Shown here in pieces: positions 10,901 through 19,069 of a DNA stretch of 64,000 bases. The stretch is from Rossellomorea pakistanensis (lineage in GTDB: Bacteria > Bacillota > Bacilli > Bacillales > Bacillaceae_B). Each line of letters opens with the position of its first letter. Within the stretch, counting starts at the first letter, position 1. A program made the translations under genes and the position numbers. The notes under the pieces are model-generated. The model was given only the letters and a program-made list of their open reading frames with translations. It made no database searches and was not told where the DNA came from. The DNA is taken from contig NZ_JAFBDZ010000001.1 of NCBI RefSeq assembly GCF_016908495.1, positions 434,001 to 498,000 of the forward strand. Reading direction: 5' to 3'.

Positions 10901-11517
10901 ACAATTTTTTTTCGTCGTATTACAGCCTTTAATCGAAAATCTTCCCATTTTGTATCATATAGACGCTGGATGATATTTTTAAATTCTCTATATTTTCCTT
11001 CTTCATCTAATTGACGTTCCATGTCTGCAAGCCACAACGTATCTGAATATCCTAAATGCCGGTTGAAAACACGTAGAAAAACCTCTACAATACGTTCCTT
11101 GTTAGTTGCTCCAGATGAACTCATAGAATCAATATTAAATAGAATGGCATCTGAATCTTTTCCATCTACGTCCTTCATCATTGATATTAAGTTTTCGTTG
11201 TTCATTTTCTCTATAAAATACACATATGGTTTTCTACCGTCTACTTCTTTTCCATCAAGTAAGTAAGAAAGGATTTTTAAAAAATGTGATTTACCCGAAC
11301 CGAAGAAACCACTGATCCAAACACCAATGTCTTTTGTTGGATTTTTATATACTGCCATATAGTTTTCATAAAACTTTTGAAAGTATTCTGTTACCTCTTC
11401 CGTCATAACATACTCTTCAAGCTCATTTTTAATCGTCTCATGGTCAAGCTGACCAGCTTGAACTACACCATTGATTGGTCTAAATATATCTTTCTTGAAT
11501 ATGTCTTTTACTTGCAT
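7948..11517 (-). CDS. brxC: BREX P-loop ATPase BrxC
   Basis: BrxC (PglY-like) is the large AAA-type ATPase of BREX, required for both methylation and exclusion of phage. From the chosen start the protein has 1189 residues, the usual size. A Walker A motif GFFGSGKS lies at about residues 70-77, and a Walker B-like LVFLVDEVGQY follows near residue 270. The C-terminal third is rich in charged helices likely to form coiled coils and ends in a conserved-looking acidic tail. I choose the ATG at 11517 because GGGGGAG precedes it at good spacing; an upstream in-frame start at 11580 lies inside brxB and has no such site. It directly follows brxB and precedes pglX. Confidence 0.93.
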   Translation of the reverse strand: MQVKDIFKKDIFRPINGVVQAGQLDHETIKNELEEYVMTEEVTEYFQKFYENYMAVYKNPTKDIGVWISGFFGSGKSHFLKILSYLLDGKEVDGRKPYVYFIEKMNNENLISMMKDVDGKDSDAILFNIDSMSSSGATNKERIVEVFLRVFNRHLGYSDTLWLADMERQLDEEGKYREFKNIIQRLYDTKWEDFRLKAVIRRKKIVQALVETGYDEETANSFFEISKNTFSMTSEKLSQLIGEYCRHRGKEYRLVFLVDEVGQYIGTDVNLMLNLQTVVEDIGGATMGQAWVIVTSQEKIKAVANIHSTNDFSKIQGRFATRINLSSANTDEVIKRRILEKTDTADKTLKMTYEPIEQLVRNRLSFDPNTTQFRSGYRSAIEFAALYPFVPYQVDLLQKVFNKIRIHGEGGTSLAHGERSLLKAFQEAAKLNAEEQIGNLVTLAEFFPSIRNFLETSITRTISRAEDRARNNENILPEDIPVLKVLYLIKGIDEIKSTPNNIATLLLETINDDQNDLPIKESLNRLGQAMFIEKHADGTYSFLSDEEQEINKEIRSVEVNPTKIKEQLGNLFFTKMHPKLNYIYRKDTPPFDFNKRFDNYSKGNMSHSLTMQVFSIYMSDMEAALKANSGQMVICLDEELVAEAEDAIKYSEQVQRYVNLKRNNSTTQTQHRIYDAKLAAVDEFEQKAEELLKMACEKAHFYIQGQQRSFKGTFENQVNSAFDMLISNTYKYLDYIDVPISFKTYKDAWKNIAEQVLDYETMNNRKAFDELKDYFEDVARIHEKPSIKVIIEKYHAVPYGWSEYDIIGLILAHMNAGKVNLHLGDNKFTPEHANFYDRLARVSEREKIRVIPEIEIDPKIRREFISLMRDFFGRSEAGDTYQDLTNALETELKERFQFPLEEIRLKRQTPRSRDYPYPGEREINTLSMGLQKLLQIREPEKMVTEFINSEDDIDEWFGVLEKLTGFYHKTQITVFDEAVEILERYQRDLALIQNTDVQLIKKQISDILSKQEPYRDIPRLPQLTIQLEESVKNQVNEQRQAIQVQVGQMETNLTELKDYYQNMPSIVDYIETEYHMFDQVKLSIFTEGSLVTIRALLQQLNEIATRIEKRAKELEEEFRKPPVVDPDKGDDAPIVIREKKSKRIASNELYHLFFNGRSKIETQQDLDDALNQLRSALLKELKDHTLEID

Positions 11518-11530
11518 CTCGTCTCCCCCT

Positions 11531-12076
11531 TTACGAAATTCTTGATAATTGGTACTGATCTTCATTTTGTAACATGCCAAATAGTCTAAGCTCTAAACCG
11601 GTAAAGTGGCCGGGATAAAAAAGAATAATCGGTATACGAAAAGCATGGTTTGACAGCTTTTTTAGTAACTGGCTCGACCTAAGAAGCGGATGCGCGTTGC
11701 CAACACCCGTTATAAAAACAATTTCCGCATCATCTGCTTGATCTATAAAAGACTCGACAATAACGTCTTGATCTTCTAATACTGTTTGCAAGGCATGAAC
11801 TAACTCTTCAAATCCCTCTTCTACACTAATTTCAATTAGTTCATCTAAGTCGTCTTCAAAGAGACTCAGTAAGAATTGAAACAAATGAATTTCTTTAATA
11901 TTTATTGATGGTCTTTTCAAAACACCTTCAACGTATGTTCGAACGACTAATTCATCTTCTGCTGGATAGTCGAATACATAATGCGGAATTTCACTTCCAA
12001 TCCCTGTAGGTGTCGTAAATCCTTTTTCATTTATTCTTCTTTCCATTTGTTTTAATCGCTCATATGTATTACTCAT
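11531..12076 (-). CDS. brxB: BREX protein BrxB (DUF1788)
   Basis: This protein of about 181 residues matches the DUF1788 family (BrxB) in size and position. It contains LRSSQLLKKL and a C-terminal LFYPGHFTGLELRLFG segment typical of the family. BrxB is a core type 1 component of unclear biochemical role, required for defence. I choose the ATG at 12076, preceded by GGTAGGTG; an earlier in-frame ATG at 12103 overlaps the end of brxA. It sits 11 bp after brxA, and its last codons end 13 bp before the brxC start, so the three genes are probably translationally linked. Confidence 0.9.
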   Translation of the reverse strand: MSNTYERLKQMERRINEKGFTTPTGIGSEIPHYVFDYPAEDELVVRTYVEGVLKRPSINIKEIHLFQFLLSLFEDDLDELIEISVEEGFEELVHALQTVLEDQDVIVESFIDQADDAEIVFITGVGNAHPLLRSSQLLKKLSNHAFRIPIILFYPGHFTGLELRLFGMLQNEDQYQLSRIS

Positions 12077-12087
12077 ATATTCTACAC

Positions 12088-12681
12088 CTACCTTAATTCG
12101 CATAATAAATAAAGCAGCGGATCTTGTTCCTTTGCATAAGTTTTTAGTTGATTGCTCATATGTAAGGGATTAATTTGATATGTGTCCACTTTTTCTTCCT
12201 TCAGCATTCCACTTTCTCTAAAGAACATTAAAATAGAACTTCGCAACCTTTTTTTCGTTTCAGGCCTCCAGCCTGCCACTTTTTCAGATTCTCCTTCTTT
12301 TCGTTCAATAAAGTATTCTACATCTATATTTTGGATAATTAGCTTACTATTTCGATAATTATATAAAATGACCTCATTAAAAAATTCATAGGGCAGTCGA
12401 TAACATTTTAGATAGCTATATAAAAGGAGAGCCTTTTGATCTAATCTGGAACCATCTATATATAGCTTTGATAATTCGCCGTTAAATGTTTCAGAACGGC
12501 GATAAACCATTTGAAACCTCTTCTTAATACTAGACTCGCTTCTCAATTGAAACAAATTCTGTTCAATAATTCTTTCAAGGATTTCACTTTTTGATAAACC
12601 TTTAATCTTTAATGGAAGAACAATATTTATTTCATTTTGGAACCAGCCTTCGCTTGTGAAACCTGCTGAGTATTCCATCAT
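12088..12681 (-). CDS. brxA: BREX protein BrxA (DUF1819)
   Basis: This is the first gene of the BREX operon, 197 residues, matching the DUF1819/BrxA family in length and in its helical, winged-helix-like composition (for example the YSAGFTSEGWF start and a central KRFQMVYRR segment). BrxA of other hosts binds DNA and resembles the RNA-antitermination factor NusB. The start is ATG at 12681 (MMEYSAG; the second ATG at 12678 is equally possible) behind a GGAAGGAG site. A plausible promoter lies 80-105 bp upstream. Identification rests on the unbroken brxA-brxB-brxC-pglX-pglZ order as much as on the protein itself. Confidence 0.9.
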   Translation of the reverse strand: MMEYSAGFTSEGWFQNEINIVLPLKIKGLSKSEILERIIEQNLFQLRSESSIKKRFQMVYRRSETFNGELSKLYIDGSRLDQKALLLYSYLKCYRLPYEFFNEVILYNYRNSKLIIQNIDVEYFIERKEGESEKVAGWRPETKKRLRSSILMFFRESGMLKEEKVDTYQINPLHMSNQLKTYAKEQDPLLYLLCELR

Positions 12682-12758
12682 TAAACCTCAATTACTCCTT
12701 CCACCAATGCTTATTCTTGTTGTAATATCAACATTTTAGGTAAAATTTCCCATAATGA

Positions 12759-12787
12759 ATTATAGCAGCTCAAAAAGTAGAAACGAA
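12759..12787 (-). promoter_or_regulatory. Candidate sigma-A promoter of the BREX operon
   Basis: On the minus strand a perfect TATAAT (12764-12759) is preceded at 17 bp by TTCGTT (12787-12782). It lies about 80 bp upstream of brxA. The -35 is weak, so the promoter may need activation. Confidence 0.45.
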
Positions 12788-12935
12788 TGTATAACTTCAA
12801 AAAAGCCATTCCCTCACTACTTGATAAAAAACGTACACTATATTGCAGATTCACTTTCTGTATGAACGTACGTTTCGTACGAAGTATTCTAGACATTTAT
12901 CAACAAGAATAATCCTCCATATATGTTGTAATTTT

Positions 12936-13526
12936 TTATTCTTCTATCATTAAAATCTTTGTTGTGATTTTCTCGGCCTTACTTTTCTTCTTAGCCCTAA
13001 CAAGTGTAGATACTGAAATCCCAGTCATATCTTCAACTTGTTTATACGAATGATTTTCTAGTAATGATAAGGCATGATTAATTTGCTGTCTTGAAAATTT
13101 TTTTGGCCTTCCCTCTCGGAAGTCAGGTTTCTGCTTCGCCAAGATTTTTCCTTCTTGAGTTCGTTCAACGATCATATCTCTCTCAAACTCTGCAAAAGCA
13201 GAGAAAATCGTGAAAATCAACCTCCCCGTCGGCGTATTTTCAATAACTCCCATATTCAAAACATGGACTTTTATATTTCGATTAAATAAATTTTTAATAA
13301 TTTCAAGAGCATCCTGTGTACTTCTGGCAAAACGATCTAGCTTCGTAACAACTAATGTATCTCCTTCTTGTAACATATCAATCAATTTTTGAAATTCAGG
13401 CCGCTTTTTGTTTGTCCCAGAAAATTTTTCTGAAAATATTTTGTCACAGTTCTCTTTCTCCAACTGCTGCAGTTGCACTTGTAAATCCTGATGAATTGTA
13501 CTCACCCTTGCATAACCATACTTCAA
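12936..13526 (-). CDS. Serine recombinase (resolvase/invertase family)
   Basis: This 196-residue protein carries the small serine recombinase fold. The catalytic serine lies in YARVST (about residue 9), TKLDRFARS follows at about 60-68, and [13 protein letters not shown] near 113-125. A C-terminal HTH of the Hin/resolvase type follows ([22 protein letters not shown]). Size and layout match Tn3-family and plasmid resolvases. It starts at TTG behind GAGGTG. No transposase gene is adjacent, so it is a stand-alone or orphaned recombinase. It lies just upstream of the BREX operon on the same strand, which suggests a role in acquisition of the defence island. It is intact, unlike the resolvase relic at 26.9-27.5 kb. 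Confidence 0.9.
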   Translation of the reverse strand: MKYGYARVSTIHQDLQVQLQQLEKENCDKIFSEKFSGTNKKRPEFQKLIDMLQEGDTLVVTKLDRFARSTQDALEIIKNLFNRNIKVHVLNMGVIENTPTGRLIFTIFSAFAEFERDMIVERTQEGKILAKQKPDFREGRPKKFSRQQINHALSLLENHSYKQVEDMTGISVSTLVRAKKKSKAEKITTKILMIEE

Positions 13527-13562
13527 GGTAATTCACCTCTTTTCTTCTATATTTACGAGATG

Positions 13563-13580
13563 TACTTATGAACATAAGTA
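13563..13580. promoter_or_regulatory. Inverted repeat upstream of the resolvase gene
   Basis: TACTTATG and CATAAGTA form an 8-bp inverted repeat with a 2-nt spacer, about 37-54 bp upstream of the resolvase start. This is the expected place for a recombinase-binding subsite or autoregulatory operator. Function is inferred from position only. Confidence 0.35.
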
Positions 13581-14296
13581 TTGATTGAGTTTGTTACCCC
13601 TATTTTACAGCACTAGAATTTCATGTTCAATACTTTGAGGTTTTGATAATGGAACAATGAAGAAAGTTAACAACAGCAAAAGGGTAAAAAGCATAAATTT
13701 TTGCTAAACGGAGATCACATCGAATTAAAATGATTGTTACTCGCTTAGTTAGCATGGATAGTTTCGTTTAATGTTAATTATGACTCATACTATATTTGGC
13801 ACCATTATGCTGTCTGTAAGTTTTGTAAATTACACGCGTTTAATTTTTTCTGAGACTCGACAGGTAAAATTAATATTTATAAATTAAGTTTTAAATATCA
13901 TGACAGTTTTTCTACTCTAATGGAATATAAACGTTAATAGACATAAAAAGTCACCGGGAAAGTATCCCAGTGACTTTTTAATATAAGTAACCCCAGAATC
14001 TTTTTAATCCCCGGTGCAAAGTCTGTATATCAATAGGACTCTTTTTTTATCTTGTGGATATTCTGTCTGCAAAATCATAATCTGATTCTTCAATTTTTTT
14101 GCACTACCATACAAATTGGCTGCTTTCATTTTGTATATTAAACACTGTCAATACAATATATTATTAATTGTTTACAATCATATTTAATTGGAAATAATGT
14201 TTCTAACATAAATATTTTAGCAGAAAAATAGTAATTTAATATTTACTTACAATAGATCCTAATTCAAATTTATTAAAATAAAAATGGAGGAATAAT
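13581..14296. other. Intergenic region between resolvase and HTH gene
   Basis: No convincing gene is seen. It contains one strong hairpin (listed separately at 13946-13979) and AT-rich DNA that presumably holds the promoter of the plus-strand HTH gene. Confidence 0.5.
13946..13979. terminator. Bidirectional terminator-like hairpin
   Basis: AAAAGTCAC and GTGACTTTTT flank an inner GGGA/TCCC stem. A-runs and T-runs on both sides allow function on either strand. No gene ends next to it now, so it may be left over from a deleted gene. Confidence 0.6.
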
Positions 14297-14557
14297 GTGA
14301 GGAATTTAGAATTTGATGATATTCATCAGCTGTTTAAAGTTGATGATTTTGAGGTTTTACACGTCGAAGAAATCGCAAAACTGACTAAGATGCATGTAGA
14401 GAGTGTTAGACGATGGTGCCGTTCTGGCAAATTACCTTCTTATCAATTTGGTGGGAAATTTATCGTAACCGGGTCAGATTTTAAAGCTTTTATGAAACGC
14501 TCTAAAGTAAAACCTAAATGGGAGCAGGTTATCAAAAAGGATATATCCAGTGAATAA
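14297..14557 (+). CDS. Small excisionase-like helix-turn-helix protein
   Basis: This 86-residue protein contains a MerR/excisionase-type winged HTH: LHVEEIAKLTKMHVESVRRW, then RSGKLPSYQFGGKFIV and a recognition tail. The family binds DNA near recombination sites or promoters. It starts at GTG with GGAGG 6 nt upstream. Its last 8 bp overlap the next gene, so the two are co-translated. A second excisionase-like protein lies convergently at 14.9-15.2 kb beside the large recombinase, so this is plausibly a directionality or control factor of that mobile element. Confidence 0.8.
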   Translation: MRNLEFDDIHQLFKVDDFEVLHVEEIAKLTKMHVESVRRWCRSGKLPSYQFGGKFIVTGSDFKAFMKRSKVKPKWEQVIKKDISSE

Positions 14558-14918
14558 TGTAGTATTATCCTTTTTTAAAGAATATAATATTCCTTATAAG
14601 ATGAATAGAAGCGATAACACCGTTTCATACCCTTGCTTTTATTGCCATGAAGAAACAGCTATTTCTGTTATTAGAACTCGTTGGAAATGTAGTAACTGCA
14701 ATCAATGGGGGACTCTTGTACATTTAATTGAATTTATTAAGGACAATGATCATTCTGCAGTAGAAGCAATAAAGCAGGTTGAAATTTACGATGCAAAGAA
14801 GGAAATTGAGGATATTATAAAATTACTTGCAAAAATCAGGAATAAAGAAGTGGCTTTAGAGTTACAAGAAAAACTGTCCAAAATACTAGATAAAAGGCAA
14901 AAAAAGCGAGATCTTTAA
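14550..14918 (+). CDS. Zinc-ribbon protein resembling the primase CHC2-type finger
   Basis: This 122-residue protein has an N-terminal four-cysteine zinc ribbon, CFYC (about residues 28-31) and CSNC (48-51), followed by QWGTLVHLIEFI. This spacing resembles the zinc-binding domain of DnaG-type primases. The catalytic TOPRIM part is absent. The C-terminal half is a charged helix. It begins at GTG overlapping the HTH gene, which supports one operon. Function is unknown; single-strand DNA binding in a mobile element is a reasonable inference. The gene ends inside a bidirectional terminator and overlaps the convergent gene by 4 bp. Confidence 0.7.
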   Translation: MNNVVLSFFKEYNIPYKMNRSDNTVSYPCFYCHEETAISVIRTRWKCSNCNQWGTLVHLIEFIKDNDHSAVEAIKQVEIYDAKKEIEDIIKLLAKIRNKEVALELQEKLSKILDKRQKKRDL

Positions 14919-14940
14919 AGAGATTTCGCTTTTTTTGTAT
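14897..14940. terminator. Shared bidirectional terminator of convergent genes
   Basis: AAAAAAGCGA and TCGCTTTTTT form a stem with T-runs on both strands. The hairpin spans the stop codons of both convergent genes. Confidence 0.75.
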
Positions 14941-15154
14941 TATTATGATACATGCGTTTTAAGAAAAGAGTTAAATCTACACATCTTACTTTGTATCGAC
15001 CAGTTGGTGCGTGAATAGGTAGTTTTTTACTACGAATCCAACGTCTTACAGTTTCCGGTGACACACCAATCATTTCAGCAATCATAGGGACTGATAGTAA
15101 AGATTCATCATGAATATAACTTAATTCTTCAAATATACTTGGTTCTGTAACCAT
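14915..15154 (-). CDS. Small excisionase-like helix-turn-helix protein (second copy)
   Basis: This roughly 79-residue protein shows the same fold as the plus-strand HTH gene: SVPMIAEMIGVSPETVRRW, then IRSKKLPIHAPTGRYKVRC and a C-terminal basic tail. I choose the ATG at 15154 because GGAGG lies just upstream; an in-frame TTG at 15169 overlaps that site. It lies downstream of the giant recombinase on the same strand, separated by a terminator-like hairpin. I infer an excisionase or regulator of the element. Confidence 0.8.
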   Translation of the reverse strand: MVTEPSIFEELSYIHDESLLSVPMIAEMIGVSPETVRRWIRSKKLPIHAPTGRYKVRCVDLTLFLKRMYHNNTKKAKSL

Positions 15155-15253
15155 AATATTTACCTCCAAATTCTAAGTTTTAAATACTATAACAGTCTTT
15201 TGGCGTTATTTTAATAGAATGATAGGTAAATATTGAAAGAACAGTAAAATACA

Positions 15254-15282
15254 AAGAGCTAGGTTTTTAACCTAGCTCTTGA
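15254..15282 (-). terminator. Hairpin at the recombinase stop codon
   Basis: AAGAGCTAGGTT and AACCTAGCTCTT form a 12-bp perfect stem with a 4-5 nt loop, followed on the minus strand by TTTGTATTTT. It includes the stop codon of the 995-residue recombinase. Confidence 0.7.
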
Positions 15283-18254
15283 AAGGGAACATCCTTTAAA
15301 TACAATTGTATTTTTTCCTTTTCTTTATTTAAGATTACTATTTCCTTTCTCCAAGCTTCAAATTTATCTTTACTATTTGGAGGATGTTTAATTTGTAGGA
15401 GTCTATCATCAATTAATTGTAATTGTTTTAACAAGGTATTATTAGAATTTGACTTTTCTTGTTGATTAATTTCTCTCTCCCGCTTCTGTTCTTGCAGTAA
15501 TTTTTCAAATATTTCTTGTTCTGCAGCAGTATCAGAATTAATAGTAATTTCTTTTTCTAAACATCTAAATCCTTTTTTCGCTTCCCATAAGACAAGATCC
15601 TTTTTATCCCACGGATAACCTACCACATACTCTAGTACACCGTAATAAGCATCAGACGATATATCGTCGGTGTAATGTTCACTTCCCGTTTTAGCTTGAT
15701 TAAGTGTATTTTTTTTTAGCTTATCATCCTCTCCTTTATGTCGCATATGGTGTTGTCTTGCTTTTTCTAGTTTTGACTTCAGTTCTTTGTCAGGTATTAC
15801 ATGAAATGCCTCCACAAATAGATTATTCATTGAATGTCTACTAGCCTTTTTTACGAAATCATTGGCTTGTTCTTTTTCTAAGAAATCCAGTTGTTCTCTT
15901 AGCCTAACAATAAATTGATTACTAATTTTCTTGTATTTTTTTTCTGGTAAATAAACAAATGGCCGAAAAAACCAACCAACTCCCTTTACGTTGGTTTCGC
16001 CTTGAAATTTATAAAGCCATAATAAATATTTATTTATTAAGTCTATTGCGTAAGGAGAAACGGGTGTTCCAAAAATTTTGTGTGATCCTTTTAATTTTTG
16101 CTTTGCCATTTCCTTTGGGAATCTAAGGACTCCCCACCCTCGTTCATTTACCTTTAATAATCCTTTTTCATCTAACTCAAAATGTTCAATTCTTAGATTT
16201 AATAATTCCTCTGGGCGGAGACCAGTAACACAACCTATTAACCACATAGTTGCATTTTTCAAAGATTCTTGAGATCGGGGATCTGTCAAAAGAAAATAAT
16301 AAATATCAATAGTTTGTTCTCTAGTCAAAAAGGACTTATTTAACTTTTTTGGTAGTTCCTCATCGTTATCGATATCTTCAACTTCCTCTTGTCTCCGAGG
16401 AAATAGGTTTAAAAATTCATCAAATTGCAACTCAAGAGAGTTAAATGAAAGGTAATCTTCGATGGTTTTCATACTTTTTTTCTTTTCCTTTAGTAAAAAA
16501 TATAAGAATGGTCTTATAATATGAAAGAGTGTTTGTCTAGAACTTGGTTTAAATACTTTTTTTATTGCATCAAAATCCTCAACATTAAGTGTGTAAATAT
16601 CAAAGTTTAAAGGCTTTTTTATTTCTTCATTATTATTTTTCAAACGATATTCTGCAATTTTATATAGTGAACTTGAAAGCCAGCCTTTTATTACCCTTAG
16701 TTGCTTTTCTGGATTTTTTATTTTCTTATTTGTGAAGAAGTTATTGTAAGTTATACCTCTTCCAGCTTTTCTGTATTCAATATATTTGTTGATCGTTTTT
16801 TGAAGATCTTCATGAACTAGAGGAAAGAACTTTACCTGCTTTTGTGATCGAATGGCTGTTTTCTCATCAACTTGGGTTCTGTTCTGTTCAAGAGCATAAA
16901 TAACTTTATTCTCTTCATAGAAGTCTTGGTATTCATTCAAGCCTATTTCTAAAGAAGCATCGGTTCTTTTTATCTTCATTCTGTAACTTGGTTCTACACC
17001 TGCATACTCCACAGCTTTTCGTAATGTTTTAGCGCACGCTTTCATTTCCAAGGCTAGTTCATTAAGCGTTTTAAATTCAGAAACATTTCGAAGTAAATCT
17101 ATTACTTCTATAGTTGATTCATCTTCGTAGTATTTAATCCCATCGACAATAGTAACAGGTTCTACTCCTTGACTTTTTAAATACCTTCTTATTTTAACCC
17201 TATCAATACCATATATTTCTCCCAATTCACTAGTGGTTACATATTTTTTCAAAGCCCTTCTTTCCTCCTTCCATTTACTCAAGATTTTTTCCACTTCCTT
17301 ATGATTGAAATATTTAATATTCCCACTTGAGTAACACGGATTAATATTATTATCTTCGATTATTTTTCTTACTTGATGTACTTCAATATCAGAGCATTCG
17401 CTTAGTTTCTTTATATTACTTGTTTCTCTGACAATAGCTGCTATTTCTTCCACCCTATAATAATCCACTCCATCTTTTTCTATTATTGAGGGAATAGACT
17501 TAGATTCAATTACTGAGTAAAAGTGTTTCTTTCCGATCCCTAATAAATCGCAAATTTGATATATACTTTTAACTTGATCATTTCTTTGTATATCAATGAA
17601 TCTTTTATATCTCTCCATCTCCTTCCTTATATCCTCCGGTAAATAATATTGAACTACCCTTCTTTTATCAAAAAATCGTGGAAGAATATTATTCGAATCA
17701 AGAACGGATTCAACCTTTGATCGGGATACTTCAAACTTCTCACAAATTTCACCAATAGTTTTATATCTTTTAAATTCACTTACTAACTCACTTACTTCCT
17801 GAAAATTATAATATTTACAATTTCCTTTAACATATACAGGTGAAACATCATGAAAGTCTAATAAAGACCTCAAAGTTCGCGATCCGATATCTAAGTTTCT
17901 ACTAATTTCAGTGACCGATTTATAATTATCCAAAAGTTCAAGCGCATTCTTTACCACTTTTGGAACATAGTATTGTATACCTCCTTCTGTAACATAAAAG
18001 GGCTTAATCTCGTGTATTTCAATTGCTAACAAAATTGTTCTTTTTCCTTTTTCTAAAACTTCAATCATTGCATTAACTGTTTTGCAACTACTATATGTTT
18101 TTACAATTGCATCTAATTCAGCAATCTCAAAGTATCTATATTTATTACTTTTCACTTTAGTCGGAACTAAATTGATATAGTTTACAATGCTTTGCAATAG
18201 ATCTCTGTCAAAATGCCCATTTAAACAGTATGCAGTGATAGTAGATAATGACAT
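15267..18254 (-). CDS. Giant tyrosine recombinase with seven tandem HTH-like repeats
   Basis: This is a 995-residue protein. The C-terminal half is a tyrosine recombinase: TGLRPEELLNLR carries the first catalytic arginine (about R680), a basic strand follows near 714-722, SRHSMNN carries the second arginine (about R806), MRHKG fits the late histidine (about H839), and EHYTDD fits the nucleophile (about Y861). The histidine normally three residues before the second arginine is replaced by lysine. The N-terminal 430 residues hold about seven degenerate units of 50-63 residues, each opening with an aromatic KYY/QYY-like motif, then a predicted HTH and an x-x-P-x turn. A C-terminal coiled coil follows (900-985). 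The ATG has a GGAGG site. I know no named family with this architecture; it probably moves the 13-21 kb module. Confidence 0.8.
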   Translation of the reverse strand: MSLSTITAYCLNGHFDRDLLQSIVNYINLVPTKVKSNKYRYFEIAELDAIVKTYSSCKTVNAMIEVLEKGKRTILLAIEIHEIKPFYVTEGGIQYYVPKVVKNALELLDNYKSVTEISRNLDIGSRTLRSLLDFHDVSPVYVKGNCKYYNFQEVSELVSEFKRYKTIGEICEKFEVSRSKVESVLDSNNILPRFFDKRRVVQYYLPEDIRKEMERYKRFIDIQRNDQVKSIYQICDLLGIGKKHFYSVIESKSIPSIIEKDGVDYYRVEEIAAIVRETSNIKKLSECSDIEVHQVRKIIEDNNINPCYSSGNIKYFNHKEVEKILSKWKEERRALKKYVTTSELGEIYGIDRVKIRRYLKSQGVEPVTIVDGIKYYEDESTIEVIDLLRNVSEFKTLNELALEMKACAKTLRKAVEYAGVEPSYRMKIKRTDASLEIGLNEYQDFYEENKVIYALEQNRTQVDEKTAIRSQKQVKFFPLVHEDLQKTINKYIEYRKAGRGITYNNFFTNKKIKNPEKQLRVIKGWLSSSLYKIAEYRLKNNNEEIKKPLNFDIYTLNVEDFDAIKKVFKPSSRQTLFHIIRPFLYFLLKEKKKSMKTIEDYLSFNSLELQFDEFLNLFPRRQEEVEDIDNDEELPKKLNKSFLTREQTIDIYYFLLTDPRSQESLKNATMWLIGCVTGLRPEELLNLRIEHFELDEKGLLKVNERGWGVLRFPKEMAKQKLKGSHKIFGTPVSPYAIDLINKYLLWLYKFQGETNVKGVGWFFRPFVYLPEKKYKKISNQFIVRLREQLDFLEKEQANDFVKKASRHSMNNLFVEAFHVIPDKELKSKLEKARQHHMRHKGEDDKLKKNTLNQAKTGSEHYTDDISSDAYYGVLEYVVGYPWDKKDLVLWEAKKGFRCLEKEITINSDTAAEQEIFEKLLQEQKREREINQQEKSNSNNTLLKQLQLIDDRLLQIKHPPNSKDKFEAWRKEIVILNKEKEKIQLYLKDVPFQELG

Positions 18255-18466
18255 AAATAAACCTCCTTGAAAATCAATTTAACCCAAAACACACATTTTA
18301 ATACATATTTCATTCCCTCTACCTTTCTAGAGACTATGTTTCTTGTAGTCTTTTGTGAGTTTTGTGGTATTTCAATAATTTAAAAAAGAATTTGAAATAT
18401 TATAATCGTATTTCTCGGATATTCTAATGTTTATTGGGAACTTTTTAAGATCAAACACACAAAAAA

Positions 18467-18507
18467 GGGAATAGTAAATTAATTTCAACTTACTATTCCC
18501 TTTCCAT
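18467..18507. terminator. Strong hairpin upstream of the recombinase
   Basis: AAGGGAATAGTAA and TTACTATTCCCTT form a 13-bp stem with A and T runs on either side. It probably insulates the recombinase gene from neighbouring transcription. Confidence 0.6.
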
Positions 18508-19021
18508 TTAAGCTTTATGATGATGGAATTGGTACTGGAACCATATTGATAAAGAATATGCTGAATTTCACTGGTATTTTGAGAGAGGAAAGCATTACTG
18601 CAGATTAGTTCATAGCATGATAGAAAACCGACATTACTTACTTAGTTAAAAGCGGGTTATAACGAAAAGGGTGAATTTATAGGAATATTTTCCCTCAAAA
18701 TGCATCCATATCTGTATAGGAACTTTTTATGCAGGTGTATAAATATTGTTCAGCCTAAAGTGATCTTTTCTTATAGTAAAAGTGTAAAGAGATAGGTTGA
18801 AAAACTTGCCTCCGGCTTGCCTGTTTATTACTTGTCCCACCCCGCAGGACGAGAAAGAATAAGGTCCGTAAATTATTATACTTTTGGGAGCTAATGCAGG
18901 GGCTTTATAATACAGGGTATTAAGTGAAGAAGATGTAAGCAATCTTGCCATAAAATATATTAATGCTTTAAAAGGCTTTGGAATTTTTAATACATTCATT
19001 ATGTGATTATCCTATAATGTA
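18508..19021. other. Non-coding or decayed stretch
   Basis: Only short interrupted frames are seen. A plus-strand frame ending near 19003 (reads LSEEDVSNLAIKYINAL) looks protein-like but has no start, so it may be a gene relic. Confidence 0.35.
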
Positions 19022-19060
19022 ACCCAAAGTACCTTACATTTACTGCAAGGTACTTTGGGT
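19022..19060. terminator. Perfect 14-bp hairpin after a small membrane gene
   Basis: ACCCAAAGTACCTT pairs perfectly with AAGGTACTTTGGGT around an 11-nt loop. It lies 10 bp past the stop of the small minus-strand ORF. There is no long T-run. Confidence 0.55.
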
Positions 19061-19069
19061 ACCTCTCTT

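Noticed and set aside
12711..12896. 61-codon minus-strand frame upstream of brxA
   Set aside because: It overlaps the candidate brxA promoter, has no ribosome binding site and does not look like a protein.
18727..18999. 90-codon minus-strand frame
   Set aside because: No ribosome binding site; the opposite strand reads more like a gene relic.
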